Shown in pieces: positions 21,807-33,289 of a DNA stretch of 64,000 nucleotides. The stretch's first letter is position 1; every line of letters begins with the position of its first letter. Made by a program: the position numbers and the translations under genes. The notes beneath the pieces were generated by a model. The model was not told where the DNA came from and searched no databases. It saw only the letters and a program-made list of their open reading frames with translations. The stretch is from Bremia lactucae (taxonomy: Eukaryota > Oomycota > Peronosporomycetes > Peronosporales > Peronosporaceae), in assembly GCF_004359215.1 (NCBI RefSeq), contig NC_090610.1, positions 4,450,463 through 4,514,462 of the forward strand, read 5' to 3'.

Positions 21807-22618
21807 ATGGTAAGCAATTATACTCCAGCGTATGCGTTGTCCGTCCCTTCATTGCATACCATTTGCGTGGCTTGTGTATTCATAAGCATTGAATATATCA
21901 TTGAACTTTATAGCTCTCACGGGAGAATTTGCCGCCTCAAGTAGCCCAGCGCGTGGCTCGTGAGCTTCGGAAGCTCGTAATGCAACCTTTAGATGGCATA
22001 CGATACCTGCCTCAACGTGAGGAACAGCTTAGTGAGATTTATGCCGAAATTCGTGGACCGGAGCACACGCCCTACGAAGGTGGCTACTTTAAAGTCAAAC
22101 TGACACTCACAGTGAGCTTTCCAGAACAGCCGCCTCGCGGCGTATTCTTGACCAGAATCTTTCATCCCAATGTGTCCCAGCCGGCAGGAGACATTTGCGT
22201 CAATACGCTGAAGAAGGACTGGAAAGTGACACTTGGCCTGGCTCATGTGCTACAGGTGATTCGTTGTCTGCTTATCGTCCCATTCCCAGAGTCGTCGTTA
22301 AATGATGAGGCAGGAAAGCTGTTTCTCGACAGTTATGGTGATTATGCACGGCGTGCTAAGCTTTGGACAAAGATTCATGCATCAAGTCGATTCACTGCGG
22401 ACGTGGATTCCGAAAAAATGAGTGGAAAGACTATTACGACTCAAAGTGCTACTAGTCGGCATAGCAACAGCGGCAATCAGCATAAAAGACCTGCTGACAA
22501 CGGCCCAAGCCTGGAAGGCATGGAAGAATCGACCAAAAAGTCGACCTATGTCAGTGATGTGGAAAACTCTCTCAAAAAGAAAAAGAATAACAAGAAGAAG
22601 AGCATCACGCGATTGTAG
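21807..22618 (+). CDS. UBE2S: Ubiquitin-conjugating enzyme E2 S (UBE2S-like), two exons
   Basis: E2 that in animals builds K11-linked ubiquitin chains with the anaphase-promoting complex. The main frame from 21929 has no ATG, but matches UBE2S from its ENLPP start. I infer a first exon that is just the start codon: ATG at 21807-21809, intron 21810-21913 (104 bp, GTAAGC to TTATAG), then MLSREN joined to LPPQVAQRVAREL. The UBC fold shows YEGGYFKVKL, PPRG.FLT.IFHPNV, and the active-site Cys in GDICVNTLKKDW (residue about 96; C95 in human). The C-terminal tail is Lys-rich (SLKKKKNNKKKS) and ends TRL, like the human tail ending RRL that docks on the APC/C. About 235 residues; complete. The tiny exon is inference. 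Confidence 0.88.
21810..21913 (+). other. Intron directly after the ATG of the E2 gene
   Basis: GTAAGC donor immediately follows ATG at 21807-21809; acceptor tttatag ends at 21913. Splicing restores a frame beginning M-L-S-R-E-N-L-P-P, matching the expected N-terminus. Confidence 0.65.
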
Positions 22619-24079
22619 AGCAGTCAGTATGCAAAAGTTACACCTATTGCACCTTCACATGTCGCCGTTTCGTTTCAAATGCCTCATGGCAATCAAAAAT
22701 GATTTTTGAACTCATTTATAATTTATCTAAGCTGTCAATGAACCCTACATACCTTGTTTGCTAGTGCATTTCGCAAGTTCCAGCTTATGGCACGTTGCAC
22801 CCATAGAGATTTTTTTTGGTATTCAATTGACCATAGAATTTAACATGATTATGGCCCTTGCCTATTGTTCCTCCTGACCTAAATCCAACGTTGCCTAGAA
22901 TACAACGCCTAATTCATGATATCGATGCAGATTACTGAAGATTCAAGATATGCCAACACAGGTTATATCAGCTACGGAAATGGCGTAAGGAAAATGCACA
23001 GATACTTAACTCGTATCCTTTTTACTATTCGAGCAGGTACTCTGTCGTGAATGTTTGATTGATATGCTGCGCCATATATTACAAAATTAGTGATCTGATG
23101 CAATTTTAATTCATAAATCATCGAATAATTCTCAAACATAAATTTTCCTTTTGCTCTTAAAGCTATCTCGATTCCAGTAGGCGGGGACTATCGTATTTAT
23201 GGACGTTATAAGCTCCATAGGCGCATATGTAAATGGCATGTAATCCACAAGTCGCTGGTGCAAAACTACAATTCAGCTATGACGCTGTACAGAATTTTTC
23301 CAGGATTCTGTTAATAACGGTATATTTGCGTGATCGAAGAAAGGGGTTTACAAAGTGCGCCGAAAAAGATTAAAAAAGCTCCACTTCATAATATAACAGA
23401 TCCTCTTGCAAGCGAGAATAGCTCGGTGAAATATCGTCAATGAATTTCGCTGAAAATTTTGCTCAAAAATTGCGAGTTGGCCTCTACGGAAATAGTGAGC
23501 CGTGAAGCCCCAGAATATATATTTTTAATAATGCGTCAATTTTGCAAGCCTAAATAGACATTTCTCGAGCCGAAATTGTATTTTGGCCGAGCAAATTGGA
23601 CATGGTGCATAATTTTCGCACCAGTAGGCTCCAGATGCACGCTACTTCAAAGATCAGTGGCCTTTTGTTTGTTGGACGGACAGATTCGAGAACTGCAGCT
23701 TGGATTAAGTTTAGTCTACCCATTTAATAATATAATGTAATGACCTCCTTCTTGTTTTCGAATTGGTGACCGTTACTTGCTGCTGCTACCTTGGGATATA
23801 TGATACAGTTAATGCGCTTCATCACTATTTTAATCGAGGCGCCGCTCTCAATCGTTTCAATGAGTTGCCAATATTTAATACTTTGTTCATGCGGCTTTTG
23901 ATCATTTCGACTGTCGATCGCTTCATCACAAAATCCACAACAATCCATAGTCTTGCAACTGAACTATTCATGTCCTCACTGTCCATCAAAAATAAATTTC
24001 CCCATTTTTTCAGCCCTGCTTATATTTCAAACTGCAATTTGAGCTTCATCTAATTTATCTCGTTCGGCATCCATGATAA
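22619..24079. other. Intergenic region between convergent genes
   Basis: 1.46 kb of AT-rich spacer between the ends of the E2 gene (+) and the WW protein gene (-). No frame with a recognisable domain, no LTR match. Confidence 0.5.
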
Positions 24080-26200
24080 TTAGTCGTCCCAATCGGAATC
24101 ATCAGACGAAGATTTATCCCATTCATTGCCACTAAGCCTTTCGTTTTGAGTCACAGTCATCATTGAATTCTGACGCATGGTAGTCCCAACACGTTGACTC
24201 TGGGTTGCAGCTTTAGTTAACAACTTTGCTTGCGCCTTTTGCGCAGTCTGACGATTGCAATGCGTGCACATTCCATTAGCTTGAAGTAATTGATATCCCC
24301 AACCACCACATCTTGAGCAGCGTCGTCGCATTTGAGCGGAATCGACGATGAAAGCGAGACGAAGTCGATTGCAATGAGCACAAATACCATTCTTTTCCAC
24401 CAGCCCTACGCCAATTCCCTTGCAGTGTTCGCACTTCGTTAATTTTGGTAAAGCCTGCTGGCCGACTGACAGATTTAATTCGTATGAACTCGCCAGCGTC
24501 GATTCTGCGCTGTAGGCTACTAATGCTGCTATGCTGTCCGTCAATGGTGGAGAAGTTGAAGGCATAAATTGATACCCTGGCTGCACCGTTCCTGGTGAAT
24601 ACACTGGCATTGGCACAACAGGCATTTGCGTGTACGGATTGTAATATCCATACGGTGGTAGTGGCGACATTATCACGTACGGATATAATGGGAACAATCC
24701 CCCGTTAACTATTGGCTGGTCTGGTGCAGCCTGACTAGAGAGCGGTTGCCCATGCATGGTATGCCCACCAACATGACCAGAGCTAGAATCTGCTTCACTT
24801 GTATTATTCACACGCTGTACGTGCTCGGAATGAACATTCTCATTTTTGTTACTTTCCAGACTTTGAGCCGCAAATGCTGCTTCCATCTTTGCGATCCGCC
24901 GTTGCTCACGACAAGATTGATTTCCTTCTAGCTTTGATTCAATGCTTAGTACTTGTTTTTGTGTGGTTAGACTGGCCTCTGACGGTAAAGTGGCTCCTCT
25001 TGCGCTTAAAGTCGCTACGGCCAGTTTTCCATCAAGCATCCTGCGAGCTCGACGCTCTATACGTGCTTCTTTTTTTTCCTGTTTCGTATGGGCCAAATCT
25101 AATTCAGCTTCCGTGTTGGCGTTATGTGCGTCAATTATTAAGCTCTCAGAATTGCGGCCAAGTTGGCCATTCTTGTGTTCCTCTACACGAATCGACTTGC
25201 CAGACTTGCTTTTCTTATGTTTTTTCTGCGCCTTGCGTTCGAGAGCTGACACATCCAAAACATCCTCAGCAGGCGCTTTTGACCTGTCTGCAGAATTTAA
25301 TTGCCACGATGCAACTGGATTCGTATCCTCGGTTATGATGGTTGTATCGAATAAATTCGTGTCCTTTTTCTTCTTCGACTTGGCTGACTCATTCTCTTGT
25401 CTTTTTTTCTTGTCATCCTCTGCATCTTGCTCCAATTTTAAGTGTTCTGTGCGCTCCTGACTTTGTCGCTTTTCCGTTTTTTTCTCCTCCATTTCTTTCT
25501 GGATCTGCTGTCGTTTTTGATGTTTCTCCGATTGTTCCCGCTCGCCGCCATGATGTTTCATGACAGTACCCTTCTTTTTCATATTATTGGCTACTTCGGC
25601 CATGAAGTCATCCTCGGCAACACTTACTCGCTTGGTTATCATACTTTTTTTTCGTTTTTTCCGTAAGAAACGTAGCCGCTCTGCCGCGCTCATACCAACT
25701 GTCTCACCCTCATATTGCTCCTCAAGAGTTTGAGCCTGCATCTCTGGAGTATTCTCCTCCTCTTTGCTTCGTATATCAAGCATAGAAGGTAATTTCATCG
25801 TACCCATCATGGGACCCTGGAGTCTTCCCTCGAGCGACGCTTGAATCTTCTGGAATATGGCGTGCTGGGGCTTGGTGATTGCATCCGTAGCCATCTTTTC
25901 TCTTAGGCTCTCACCGTGATTCTTCTGCAATTGCGGCGTGCTTTCTGTGTTTAAAGATAGTTTTTGCTTGAGGCTCGCGACTTGTTCGATAGATATTTCT
26001 TCCTTTCGGGCCCGGTTCCGCTTGCCTACTTTAAGTCGAAGCTCAGACTCGTTCTCGTCAGGAGGTTCCCACCTACTTTCCTTTGTTGTGGCATTACAAT
26101 AATAGACATGTCCATCAGGAGACGTAAATGCTTGCCACTCGTTCTTTCGAGTGACGTGCTGCTTCGAAGTCCTCGTCGACTTCGTTTTGACCGACGACAT
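24080..26200 (-). CDS. WW-domain, Lys/Glu-rich protein with paired zinc ribbons
   Basis: Predicted 706-residue protein starting at the ATG at 26200 (MSSVKTK), chosen over an upstream in-frame ATG at 26299 because the upstream part looks like leader sequence. A WW domain lies at about 20-48 (EWQAFTSPDGHVYYCN, W22, W44, then EPP with P47), which binds proline-rich ligands. The middle (about 150-430) is strongly charged and probably coiled-coil. A Pro/Tyr-rich segment (LPPYGYYNPYTQMPVVPMP) follows, then two repeats of the DnaJ-like zinc type CxxCxGxG...CxxC at about 587 (CEHCKGIGVG, ICAHC) and 627 (CSRCGGWGYQ, MCTHC). The end is acidic (SSDDSDWDD). WW plus charged regions suggests an RNA-processing or transcription adaptor, but this is a guess. 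I do not recognise an ortholog. The stop of the next gene lies only 185 bp upstream of its ATG. Confidence 0.8.
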   Translation of the reverse strand: MSSVKTKSTRTSKQHVTRKNEWQAFTSPDGHVYYCNATTKESRWEPPDENESELRLKVGKRNRARKEEISIEQVASLKQKLSLNTESTPQLQKNHGESLREKMATDAITKPQHAIFQKIQASLEGRLQGPMMGTMKLPSMLDIRSKEEENTPEMQAQTLEEQYEGETVGMSAAERLRFLRKKRKKSMITKRVSVAEDDFMAEVANNMKKKGTVMKHHGGEREQSEKHQKRQQIQKEMEEKKTEKRQSQERTEHLKLEQDAEDDKKKRQENESAKSKKKKDTNLFDTTIITEDTNPVASWQLNSADRSKAPAEDVLDVSALERKAQKKHKKSKSGKSIRVEEHKNGQLGRNSESLIIDAHNANTEAELDLAHTKQEKKEARIERRARRMLDGKLAVATLSARGATLPSEASLTTQKQVLSIESKLEGNQSCREQRRIAKMEAAFAAQSLESNKNENVHSEHVQRVNNTSEADSSSGHVGGHTMHGQPLSSQAAPDQPIVNGGLFPLYPYVIMSPLPPYGYYNPYTQMPVVPMPVYSPGTVQPGYQFMPSTSPPLTDSIAALVAYSAESTLASSYELNLSVGQQALPKLTKCEHCKGIGVGLVEKNGICAHCNRLRLAFIVDSAQMRRRCSRCGGWGYQLLQANGMCTHCNRQTAQKAQAKLLTKAATQSQRVGTTMRQNSMMTVTQNERLSGNEWDKSSSDDSDWDD

Positions 26201-26385
26201 TCGTGCTAGACACTTAGCAATCGAACTTATTGAAATAAAAGAAGCAGGTGGCTTTCGAAAATCGTACCTGTGCTTACATGTATAAAACGTCATGAGCACA
26301 TAATTTTTGGCAAAAAACGAGAAGCAGGGACGTAAAACTCAATCTTTTGTTACTTGTTTCAAAAGCTACGGTAGCAAACTGTCCT

Positions 26386-29300
26386 TCAACACAGTTCGTC
26401 TTCGATAATCTCATCCTCTTCCTCGTCATCGCTAAGATCATTAAACCGGATTCCAAGCCTTTTCTCGAGCTCGGCGATCGACTGCTGCAGCGCGTCCATG
26501 GCTTGATCGCTATCACTATCCGAGTCAATATTTAGCGCTTCATTCGGATCAGTTACAGATAACAAAGTCTTGGCAGCTGGAAGTAAAGTTGACGTCGAAT
26601 CCTGATCCTGAATACTTGATCGAAGAGCAGCCCGAGGTGAAACAGAACCTTCACTTTTCGTTTCGGAGTGTTCCAGGGTAATTTGTGATGTAGATGCACT
26701 TTGACCCTGCAGCAGCGAAAGGTTTGAAACATGTCGAGGCGAAGATGATTTGTGATCAGACTCGTTCAGAGAATCAAACTCATCTATTGCTTCGCTCCTG
26801 TCCTCGGACAATACTTGGATGTGGTTAGATGAAAGTGGGTCATCTAATTTTAGTTGCAAGATCTCGCTTGCTGCGAGGGTCGTCAGTTTTTCGTCACTTC
26901 CTGTAAGTATGCGCGAAACATCTTGTATCGATTGGGTGGCTTCGTTTACAGCTTGCGAGAACGTGCGGACATGACGAGGTGAGATTTCAGATTCGGTGTC
27001 TGAGACCTTCATTGCTTTATCGTCAGCCATTCCGACATTTTTATCAAATGATCTTGATCCTTGCCAGTAAGAAAGATTCTCCTCTGCATTCGCAATTATA
27101 CCTCTAGCATGGTCCTCGAAGCTTTGGTCACTGCTACTCATACTGCTGACATTTCCCAGTCCTTTTTCTAATTTACTCGCTTCTTTCATCGTTCTTGGCA
27201 ACAAAACACTCGCAGAACTCATGCTGCTGTCAGTGCTAGGTGGCCCTTGCATTGTTAAGCAAATTGCACCTTCCGAGGAAACAGAGTCAGAAGAACGCGG
27301 GAAAGAAGAGTTCTTATTTTCAATTTCACCGCCAGATAAGCCTTCATTTGAAAGTGTGTTCCACCGGGTAGGGGCTTCGTTCCTTCCAGACTCAAATATA
27401 TCCTGACTGTCATAGCTACAAGGGCTATAATTTCGCCGATCCCTTAAAGGCGCTGCTTCATGATAAGAATTCTTACTGGTGTGATCTGAAAAATGACCAT
27501 TTAGATGCGACTGCGCACGAATGTCGGTCAGATCGGCGTGCTGTCGAATATCATTTGCGTTAATGCTAACCTTATCATCCAACTTGCCGCGATCTTCGTG
27601 CTCTCTTTGGTGAGCACGTAGGGTGGCTTCTAAACTCAGCAATTCTTCATCTTTGGCTAGATGCTGTTCCAAAACTTTATTTTCATATTCCTGACGGATG
27701 CGCTTCTCATGGTTTTTATGTGTGCGTGCTTCACGCCGGCGTAATTCAAGTTTGATTTTACGCGAATGCTCTTCATCATTTTTCTTCCAGCTTTCGATCC
27801 TTCGCATATATTCCAGCTCCTGCTGTTTAAGTCGACACTCAAATTCTGTACGAAGCTGTGACAACCTTTTTTCCATTTCGTGCTGCTTTTGAATGCATCG
27901 AACGCGGTCTGATGTCTTTAACTCGACTTGCGCTAAATTTTCTTCTCGCTTGCGAGACAAAAGTTCAAATTCTACGCGCTCCTTATACATCGCAAGAATG
28001 CTTTCCAGCCGCTGATATTCTTTTAGAAGCCTTTTCGTCGCTTCCTTAAGTGTCTCATTGGCAAATGTCTCCATATTGCTAAGACGGTCAAGTCGTCGCT
28101 TCTGCGTTTCGTAGTCAAGTGTCTTTGATAGTAGTATCCTTTCCTTTTCAGCAGCAGTAACTTCTTTTTGCCGGCACTCTTCAGCATCAAGCACTATATT
28201 CCGCTCCTTCATCCACTTTTCATGTTCTGCTTTCAACTTCCTTGTTTCTTCCTCGATCTGATCGAAACGATGTTGCTTGTCAGCTAGCACTGCTTCCTCT
28301 AATGCAATTCGAGACCGCTCCTGACGTCATTGTAAAACATTAGATAGTACCTTGGGCATTCAGCCAAGCAATCTACTTACATTTATCAGAAATTCTACAG
28401 CGGATTGTGGGTAATGCGCATAAGCAGGATATAATCCTTTTGGCAATGGCCGATAGTTTTTAAATTCTGACTTCGGTTGATCTAAGCCTCCGCTCAACGT
28501 AAATTCTTTCAAATTCACTTGTTCGCTTAACTTCATCACCAGCCGAACAAATTTTTGAATGTCAATCGCATTTTGTTGATGAAAAAATTGCTCGATCGAA
28601 ATTCGGTCACGTGCAGCTAAGAGAGCTGTTCGGTAGTACGACAAATAAGCCAATACAGCAACGTAGATTAATTGAGGTGTGTCTGAATATGCGAAGAAAT
28701 GATCCCACACACACATCCATTCGTTCTCACTTAAAACTTCAGTAAAAACAGTCTTGAGCAAAGTCCAAGCATATGTCTCCGATGTAACCTGATAGCGTGT
28801 AAAATGGTCAAAAAGCTGAGAGTCTCGCCGAGCCAAGTCAGTCTCGATTGCACTCATAGCGAACACAGGTGGGTACGGAAGGCTTATTAAAAAATTGTCG
28901 CACCAATGAATGAGTACGCTAACGCTTGCTTCGAAAGCTGCAAGATCATTCTGTCGAAAAATCTTAACAAACGGATACACAACTGCAGGTAGATAGCTAA
29001 CTACACCAAAAGCTGGACAATAGTAAGCTATTGCCGATAGAATGCGATGGAGACGACGAAAGGTGCGACTATCTTGCAAAGGATAATGATCCTTCAATCG
29101 AGCGAAATTCGGATGCTTGCCTTTTGCCACCAATGACCGAAACGCGTCTTCATTTTTGGGCAGACGAAGAAGAAATCGCCAGACGAGAACGCGATATTTT
29201 TTCGGAAATTTGCCATTGATCTTTAAGCTGCCAACGAGTCGCGTGCGATTTACTTCGATCTCTCCAGGTGTTAGTTCGGCTAGTGGAGAAGCTAAAGACC

Positions 29301-30881
29301 TCTTGCGTCGAGCTCGAACTTTTTTCCGACGAATTAAGGATTCTCGTTCTTTATCTTTCGAGTACGGCATAGTAAATGGCCCTTTAGTAGCATGAAATCG
29401 AGCTCGTTCGGCATTTGTTGATTGCACGGGTGTCAATTCTCTATGAACTGCTGCTGTTATGTCACCATGAGACCGCTTAGGAGCACCACTATTACGTCTT
29501 GAATACTCACCAAATAAACTGTCGATTAATTTTGATGGGACTGGGCGGCCTTGCTCCGGGAATTCTCTGTTAAATTCTCTAGTAGGATCAAGAGTTAGCG
29601 ATTTCATATGCTGCAGCCCCGACCGAGTACGCAATTGAGCATATTCTACAGGCCCTTCTCCTTTCCATTGTTTGTGCGCACGAGCGGCAGTTTCTCTTGC
29701 AACTGCCATATCGTACAAGAGAAGAAACCCATCGCTACAGTAAAATTAAATAAAAATATCGACTGCCATCCATGATCGATTCGAAACATCATACCTCGTG
29801 CAGGCTGCAAGATATCGGCCATGACACTCAATATCAAATGCAGATATACTTCGACCTTGGTGCGAAATGTCTAGTTGTATCTGGGGATTTTTCGCAGCAA
29901 CATCGAGAAAAAAAAGTTTTCCATTATCTGCTAAAATGCTCACTACAGTTTTGCACCCAGGAAGAAACGCGTGCTGCTCAGATACGGACCATTTAGTATA
30001 TAAACAATCTGATAGCCATACGTGCAGCCTTTTTCGTACTTACATAAACGACTTGTTTTATGGGCGCTGGGAGTTCGATAATCCGAATCATTGTCTGAGA
30101 ATAGAAGTCCCACACGTATATACACGGAGCTCGACCACTGTACAGAAAAAATGGTAAGAAGTTCCACGTGCAAGCTATCTATTTATTACCTGGCCACGAG
30201 CACTTGATTATTGTCCGAGACAGCGATCTTCTGTAGTCCTACTGACTGCTCCTCCGCAGGTAAGGAGAATTTGTATTGCAGCGCAAGCGTCTCGAGCTCC
30301 CAGATCATAATTGCATTGTCTTGGAAGCATACAGCAACGAGATCTTCACTAGCAACAAATACAGCCTCCTCCACACCAGGGCCTGCATTGAGTACTCGAT
30401 ACCTCGACCAGTCCTTCGTGTCCCAAAGTATGACTGCGTCGTGCGAAGCCGTAAGCGCTAACTTTCCCGACTTTTGAAAGGATAAACGCCGAGCTGGCAT
30501 TCGATGACCTCGAAGCGTACTGATTAGCGTCTGTGACTGCACGTCGATACAGCGAACAGTCTCGTCCTCGCAGGTTACGAGCAATTCTGTCTTCCGCTTG
30601 GGATTAAAACAGCAGCTAATGATAGGTACACCCAAGTGCTGCACTAATGAGTAGCGATTCATTGTTACGAAAAAGACAAAGATGCGGCCACGTTCGTCAG
30701 CAGCCGCCAACAGCTCGCCCGAGGAATTGAAGGCTACGGTGCGAAAAGTTGTTGGCCGCTTATCGTATGAGTTTATGGGTATGTTTCGTACGCAAGAGAG
30801 CAACCCTTTGCTGCTAACTAAGGGTCGTCGTGGCCAGATTACGCCATTCTGCGCTGCGCGCAGCGCCAGTGTCTGCACCAT
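26386..30881 (-). CDS. TBC1D31: TBC1D31-like WD40/TBC/coiled-coil protein, five exons
   Basis: Best assembled as one gene of 1417 residues: exons 30881-30190, 30137-30044, 29973-29795, 29734-28381 and 28320-26386. All junctions are GT-AG, keep frame, and introns are 53, 70, 60 and 60 bp. Exons 1-3 encode WD40 repeats (FNSSGELLAAADERGRIFVF, AVILWDTKDW, AIMIWELETL, HGRYLAAC). Exon 4 holds a TBC domain about 480-700 (FPKKYRVLVWRFLLRLP, VYPFVKIFRQNDLAAFEA, WCDNFL, YAWTLLKTVFTEVL). Exon 5 is a long coiled coil (about 774-1025) and a Ser/Asp-rich tail ending in acidic residues. The whole order and many motifs match animal TBC1D31 (WDR67), a centriolar-satellite and ciliary-base protein. The IxxDxxR motif with the arginine finger of active RabGAPs is not visible, so it is probably a scaffold. 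Retention fits an organism with flagellate zoospores, which is inference. Confidence 0.87.
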
Positions 30882-31056
30882 TCGGATTCGACCCTTTCAA
30901 TAAGTTAATAAGCATTTCAGGATACCAACAGGTCACTCAGTGTCTACTTTATACTTCTGAATTAATGAGGTAATTAATTTTTCATCGATTCGGAAAAAAC
31001 AGTAGATCAGTCCCAAAGTGTCGGTGACGAATATTACAAATTCTCTCATTGCAATA
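30882..31056. promoter_or_regulatory. Shared divergent promoter region
   Basis: Only 175 bp separate the start of the TBC1D31-like gene (minus) from the proposed start of the next gene (plus), so the two probably share a bidirectional promoter. No specific motif is claimed. Confidence 0.5.
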
Positions 31057-32543
31057 ATGCAGCATTTGGAGCAGGATGAGACGTTATTGCACGTCGTGGA
31101 CGATGTTGGCAATGATGAAGAGGAAGTAGAAATTTTCCCAGCCAGATCTTCAAGTTCTACCCGCGTTTCAGTGCACTCCAGCGATCGTTTGTCGCTAACT
31201 CCTCTTGCGCAGCGTCGCTGTGTGTCTAAGGAGATGCTTGAGCAGATGCCAACGCTCAGCATTGACGTGCGTACGCCCATATACCATGCAATTTTCAAAC
31301 ATTAGACTGACAAATAAAAGCTCGTACGATAGGCTCGCTACCATGATGTGGCCGTGTGCAAGCCTTTCGGATGCTTTTACCTGATGCAGCTTATCGAGAA
31401 GTCCATCCAGGTGGGAGCGCTGTTTTCACCAAAGCTCTATGTGCCCAAGGAGGTATGGCAGCAGGATAGAGTAAGACTTGCAGGAATATCGCTTAAAGTG
31501 GAAGTATTTCACCAACTTAAACAAGGCCTCGAAAGGATAAGCGTAAGTAAGAAAAAGTTTGGAGATTTGTTAAAACAAGCTGACGAAGTGGTGCTATTTC
31601 TACGATTTTTTTCTACAGCATGCACTTCCTATATTGTCAGACTCGGCAAATGCTGCATTTGTGAAAGAGCTGGATGCGTTGTTAGAACTTGCGGGACAGG
31701 AGCGGATGCACTTAACTCGGCTGTTCCCATTTTTGCCTCAGGATAAAAGCGACCTCACTCCACAGATGAGGCGTCGAGCAAGTAGCTCTGAAGTGAGTTT
31801 TACGAAATTGCAAAAAAGTACTGTTGTAATTTTTCAGATTCTATGTGTATAGGTGGAAGTTGGATCTACCGAAACTTCCTCTTCTGGTATATATATTGGC
31901 AAACTGACGAATCTAGCGTTTGGTTTCGGCCGTATGGTCAAGAAACAGGCAATCTCTGCCGTTGAACGTGTTGGAGCTGCACCAATCATTTCTGTGTACG
32001 TGTCGAAGGGAAAAATAATAGTCGTGGCAGCGCTGATGGTGACTTAAATATTGACAACAGATCCATTCACGAACTGGATGAGTATGCAGCTGTCCTTTGT
32101 ATGTTTTTCAATTCCACACGGAGTATTGGTACGACAGTTTTGCGACTGACAGGAGCTACAATTCTTTAAATGGCATTCTTTGTGCGAACTGCGTCAATGA
32201 CGACAGAGAATTTACTGGGACTCCAAGCAGATGCGGATGGTGCTCAAGAACAAGTCAATGACGCTCCGACCGAAGTAAAGAGTGCTCAATTAGACTCAGC
32301 TACTTTAAAGAAGCTGAAAATCTTCGGTTAGTCTTTTTCATCTTGTTTAACTTACAGCTTGCAAATTGCCAACTTACTCGCGTTGAACAAGCAGCGATTT
32401 TTCTGGACGAGGTTGTCATTGAACTTGTAATGCGAGACGTTCAGACTCTCTTGGAATTGTACATGCGAAGACTGACGCGTCAGTTTGGCGAGTTTACAAT
32501 TAAGCCGACGTTGATCAAGCGTCGTCCCTCTGTAACAACTTAA
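31057..32543 (+). CDS. Unrecognised conserved-looking multi-exon gene
   Basis: Start at ATG 31057 (MQHLEQDETL). Exons 31057-31266, 31333-31542, 31619-31792 and 31853 onward are all phase 0, with introns of 66, 76 and 60 bp and donors GTGCGT, GTAAGT and GTGAGT. Visible protein blocks: an acidic start, KPFGCFYLMQLIEKSIQVGA, KLYVPKEVWQQDRVRLAG, KELDALLELAGQERMHLTRL, and FGFGRMVKKQAISAVERVGA. The frame breaks at 32011-32015; inserting one A in the AAAAA run would continue into HELDEYAAVLC. After that several short frames occur, including one at 32171-32330 (FFVRTASMTTENLLGLQ) and a terminal block 32355-32543 (VEQAAIFLDEVVIELVMRDVQ). The splicing of this 3' part is unresolved. I do not recognise the family; helical and soluble by composition. 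It could be a true gene with a sequencing indel or a decaying one. Confidence 0.6.
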
Positions 32544-32642
32544 ATCTATATATACATATATAAGGGAACCATTAATCTCCACTCCCCTCAGTTTGTAACT
32601 ACATGATTAGCTAATTTCCAAGCTAAAATACATCTTAAGCTG

Positions 32643-32795
32643 TGTAACGGGGTGTATCGTTTCATGAAATTAACACTTGAAGGTTGTTAATTAATATACT
32701 ATCTAAAAGGTAGATAATATTTAAAAAACATATCTTACAATAGTGATATTCGAAAAGCTTATCCATTGGTAGATACAGGCAATTATATCTACATG
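32643..32795 (+). repeat. Family A LTR, truncated
   Basis: Begins TGTAACGGGGTGTATCGTTTCATGAAATTAACACTT and matches the first 150 bp of the 48605 copy (and the reverse of the ends at 9254 and 45912), then breaks off in gag sequence. It marks the right boundary of the gene island, about 100 bp after the last exon. Confidence 0.8.
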
Positions 32796-33140
32796 CTGGT
32801 TACGGTGTTCATGCAAGGTCTTACGGATGCTCCCGTGAAGACCCGTCTGTTCCGCTTGGAACTGGATACGCTTGAAGAAGCAATATTCGCTGCGGAACAG
32901 GAGGACTTTAGTTTAAGATAGACTCATGCTAGTTTGTCATCGTATCGTCCTCCAAGATGACACGAGCTTGGAGGTCCAGAACCTATGGACCTCTCTTGCG
33001 TCGAAAGCGAGAGACCTCGCTTTTCGAACAATAAGCGATTGCAGAAATGCAATCGCTGTCAAAAGTTAGGTCCCTTCGCTAACGAGTGTAGTGCCCATGC
33101 CCAGTACCGCGGGGTACTGAACGTATTATGAACAGAATGT
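32796..33140 (+). pseudogene. Gag C-terminal fragment
   Basis: Encodes VFMQGLTDAPVKTRLFRLEL, then AIFAAEQEDFSL, then a knuckle-like CNRCQKLGPFANEC. This is the end of a Ty3/Gypsy Gag. The His expected in the CCHC zinc knuckle is replaced by Pro. Stop codons interrupt the frame. Confidence 0.75.
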
Positions 33141-33289
33141 CAAATAAGGCAACGGTCGCGGGTCCGACGTTGTTGCGAAATCGCAACAGCGAGGCGGACC
33201 GCCAAAAAACTGTCGGGGTCAATAGGCGCAGCTCCCTACTGATCCAGCAACATCAAGAGAATTTGTAAATCTCTTGACAAAAGTTGCTT

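Noticed and set aside
24799..25563. Plus-strand ORFs of up to 179 codons opposite the WW gene
   Set aside because: Phe/Cys/Ser-rich complements of a Lys/Glu-rich coding region; no domain and no promoter evidence.
32006..32032. A 26-bp intron in the gene at 31057
   Set aside because: GTACGT...ATAG would restore the frame but is far shorter than the 53-104 bp introns of the neighbours; a one-base indel in the A-run is simpler.
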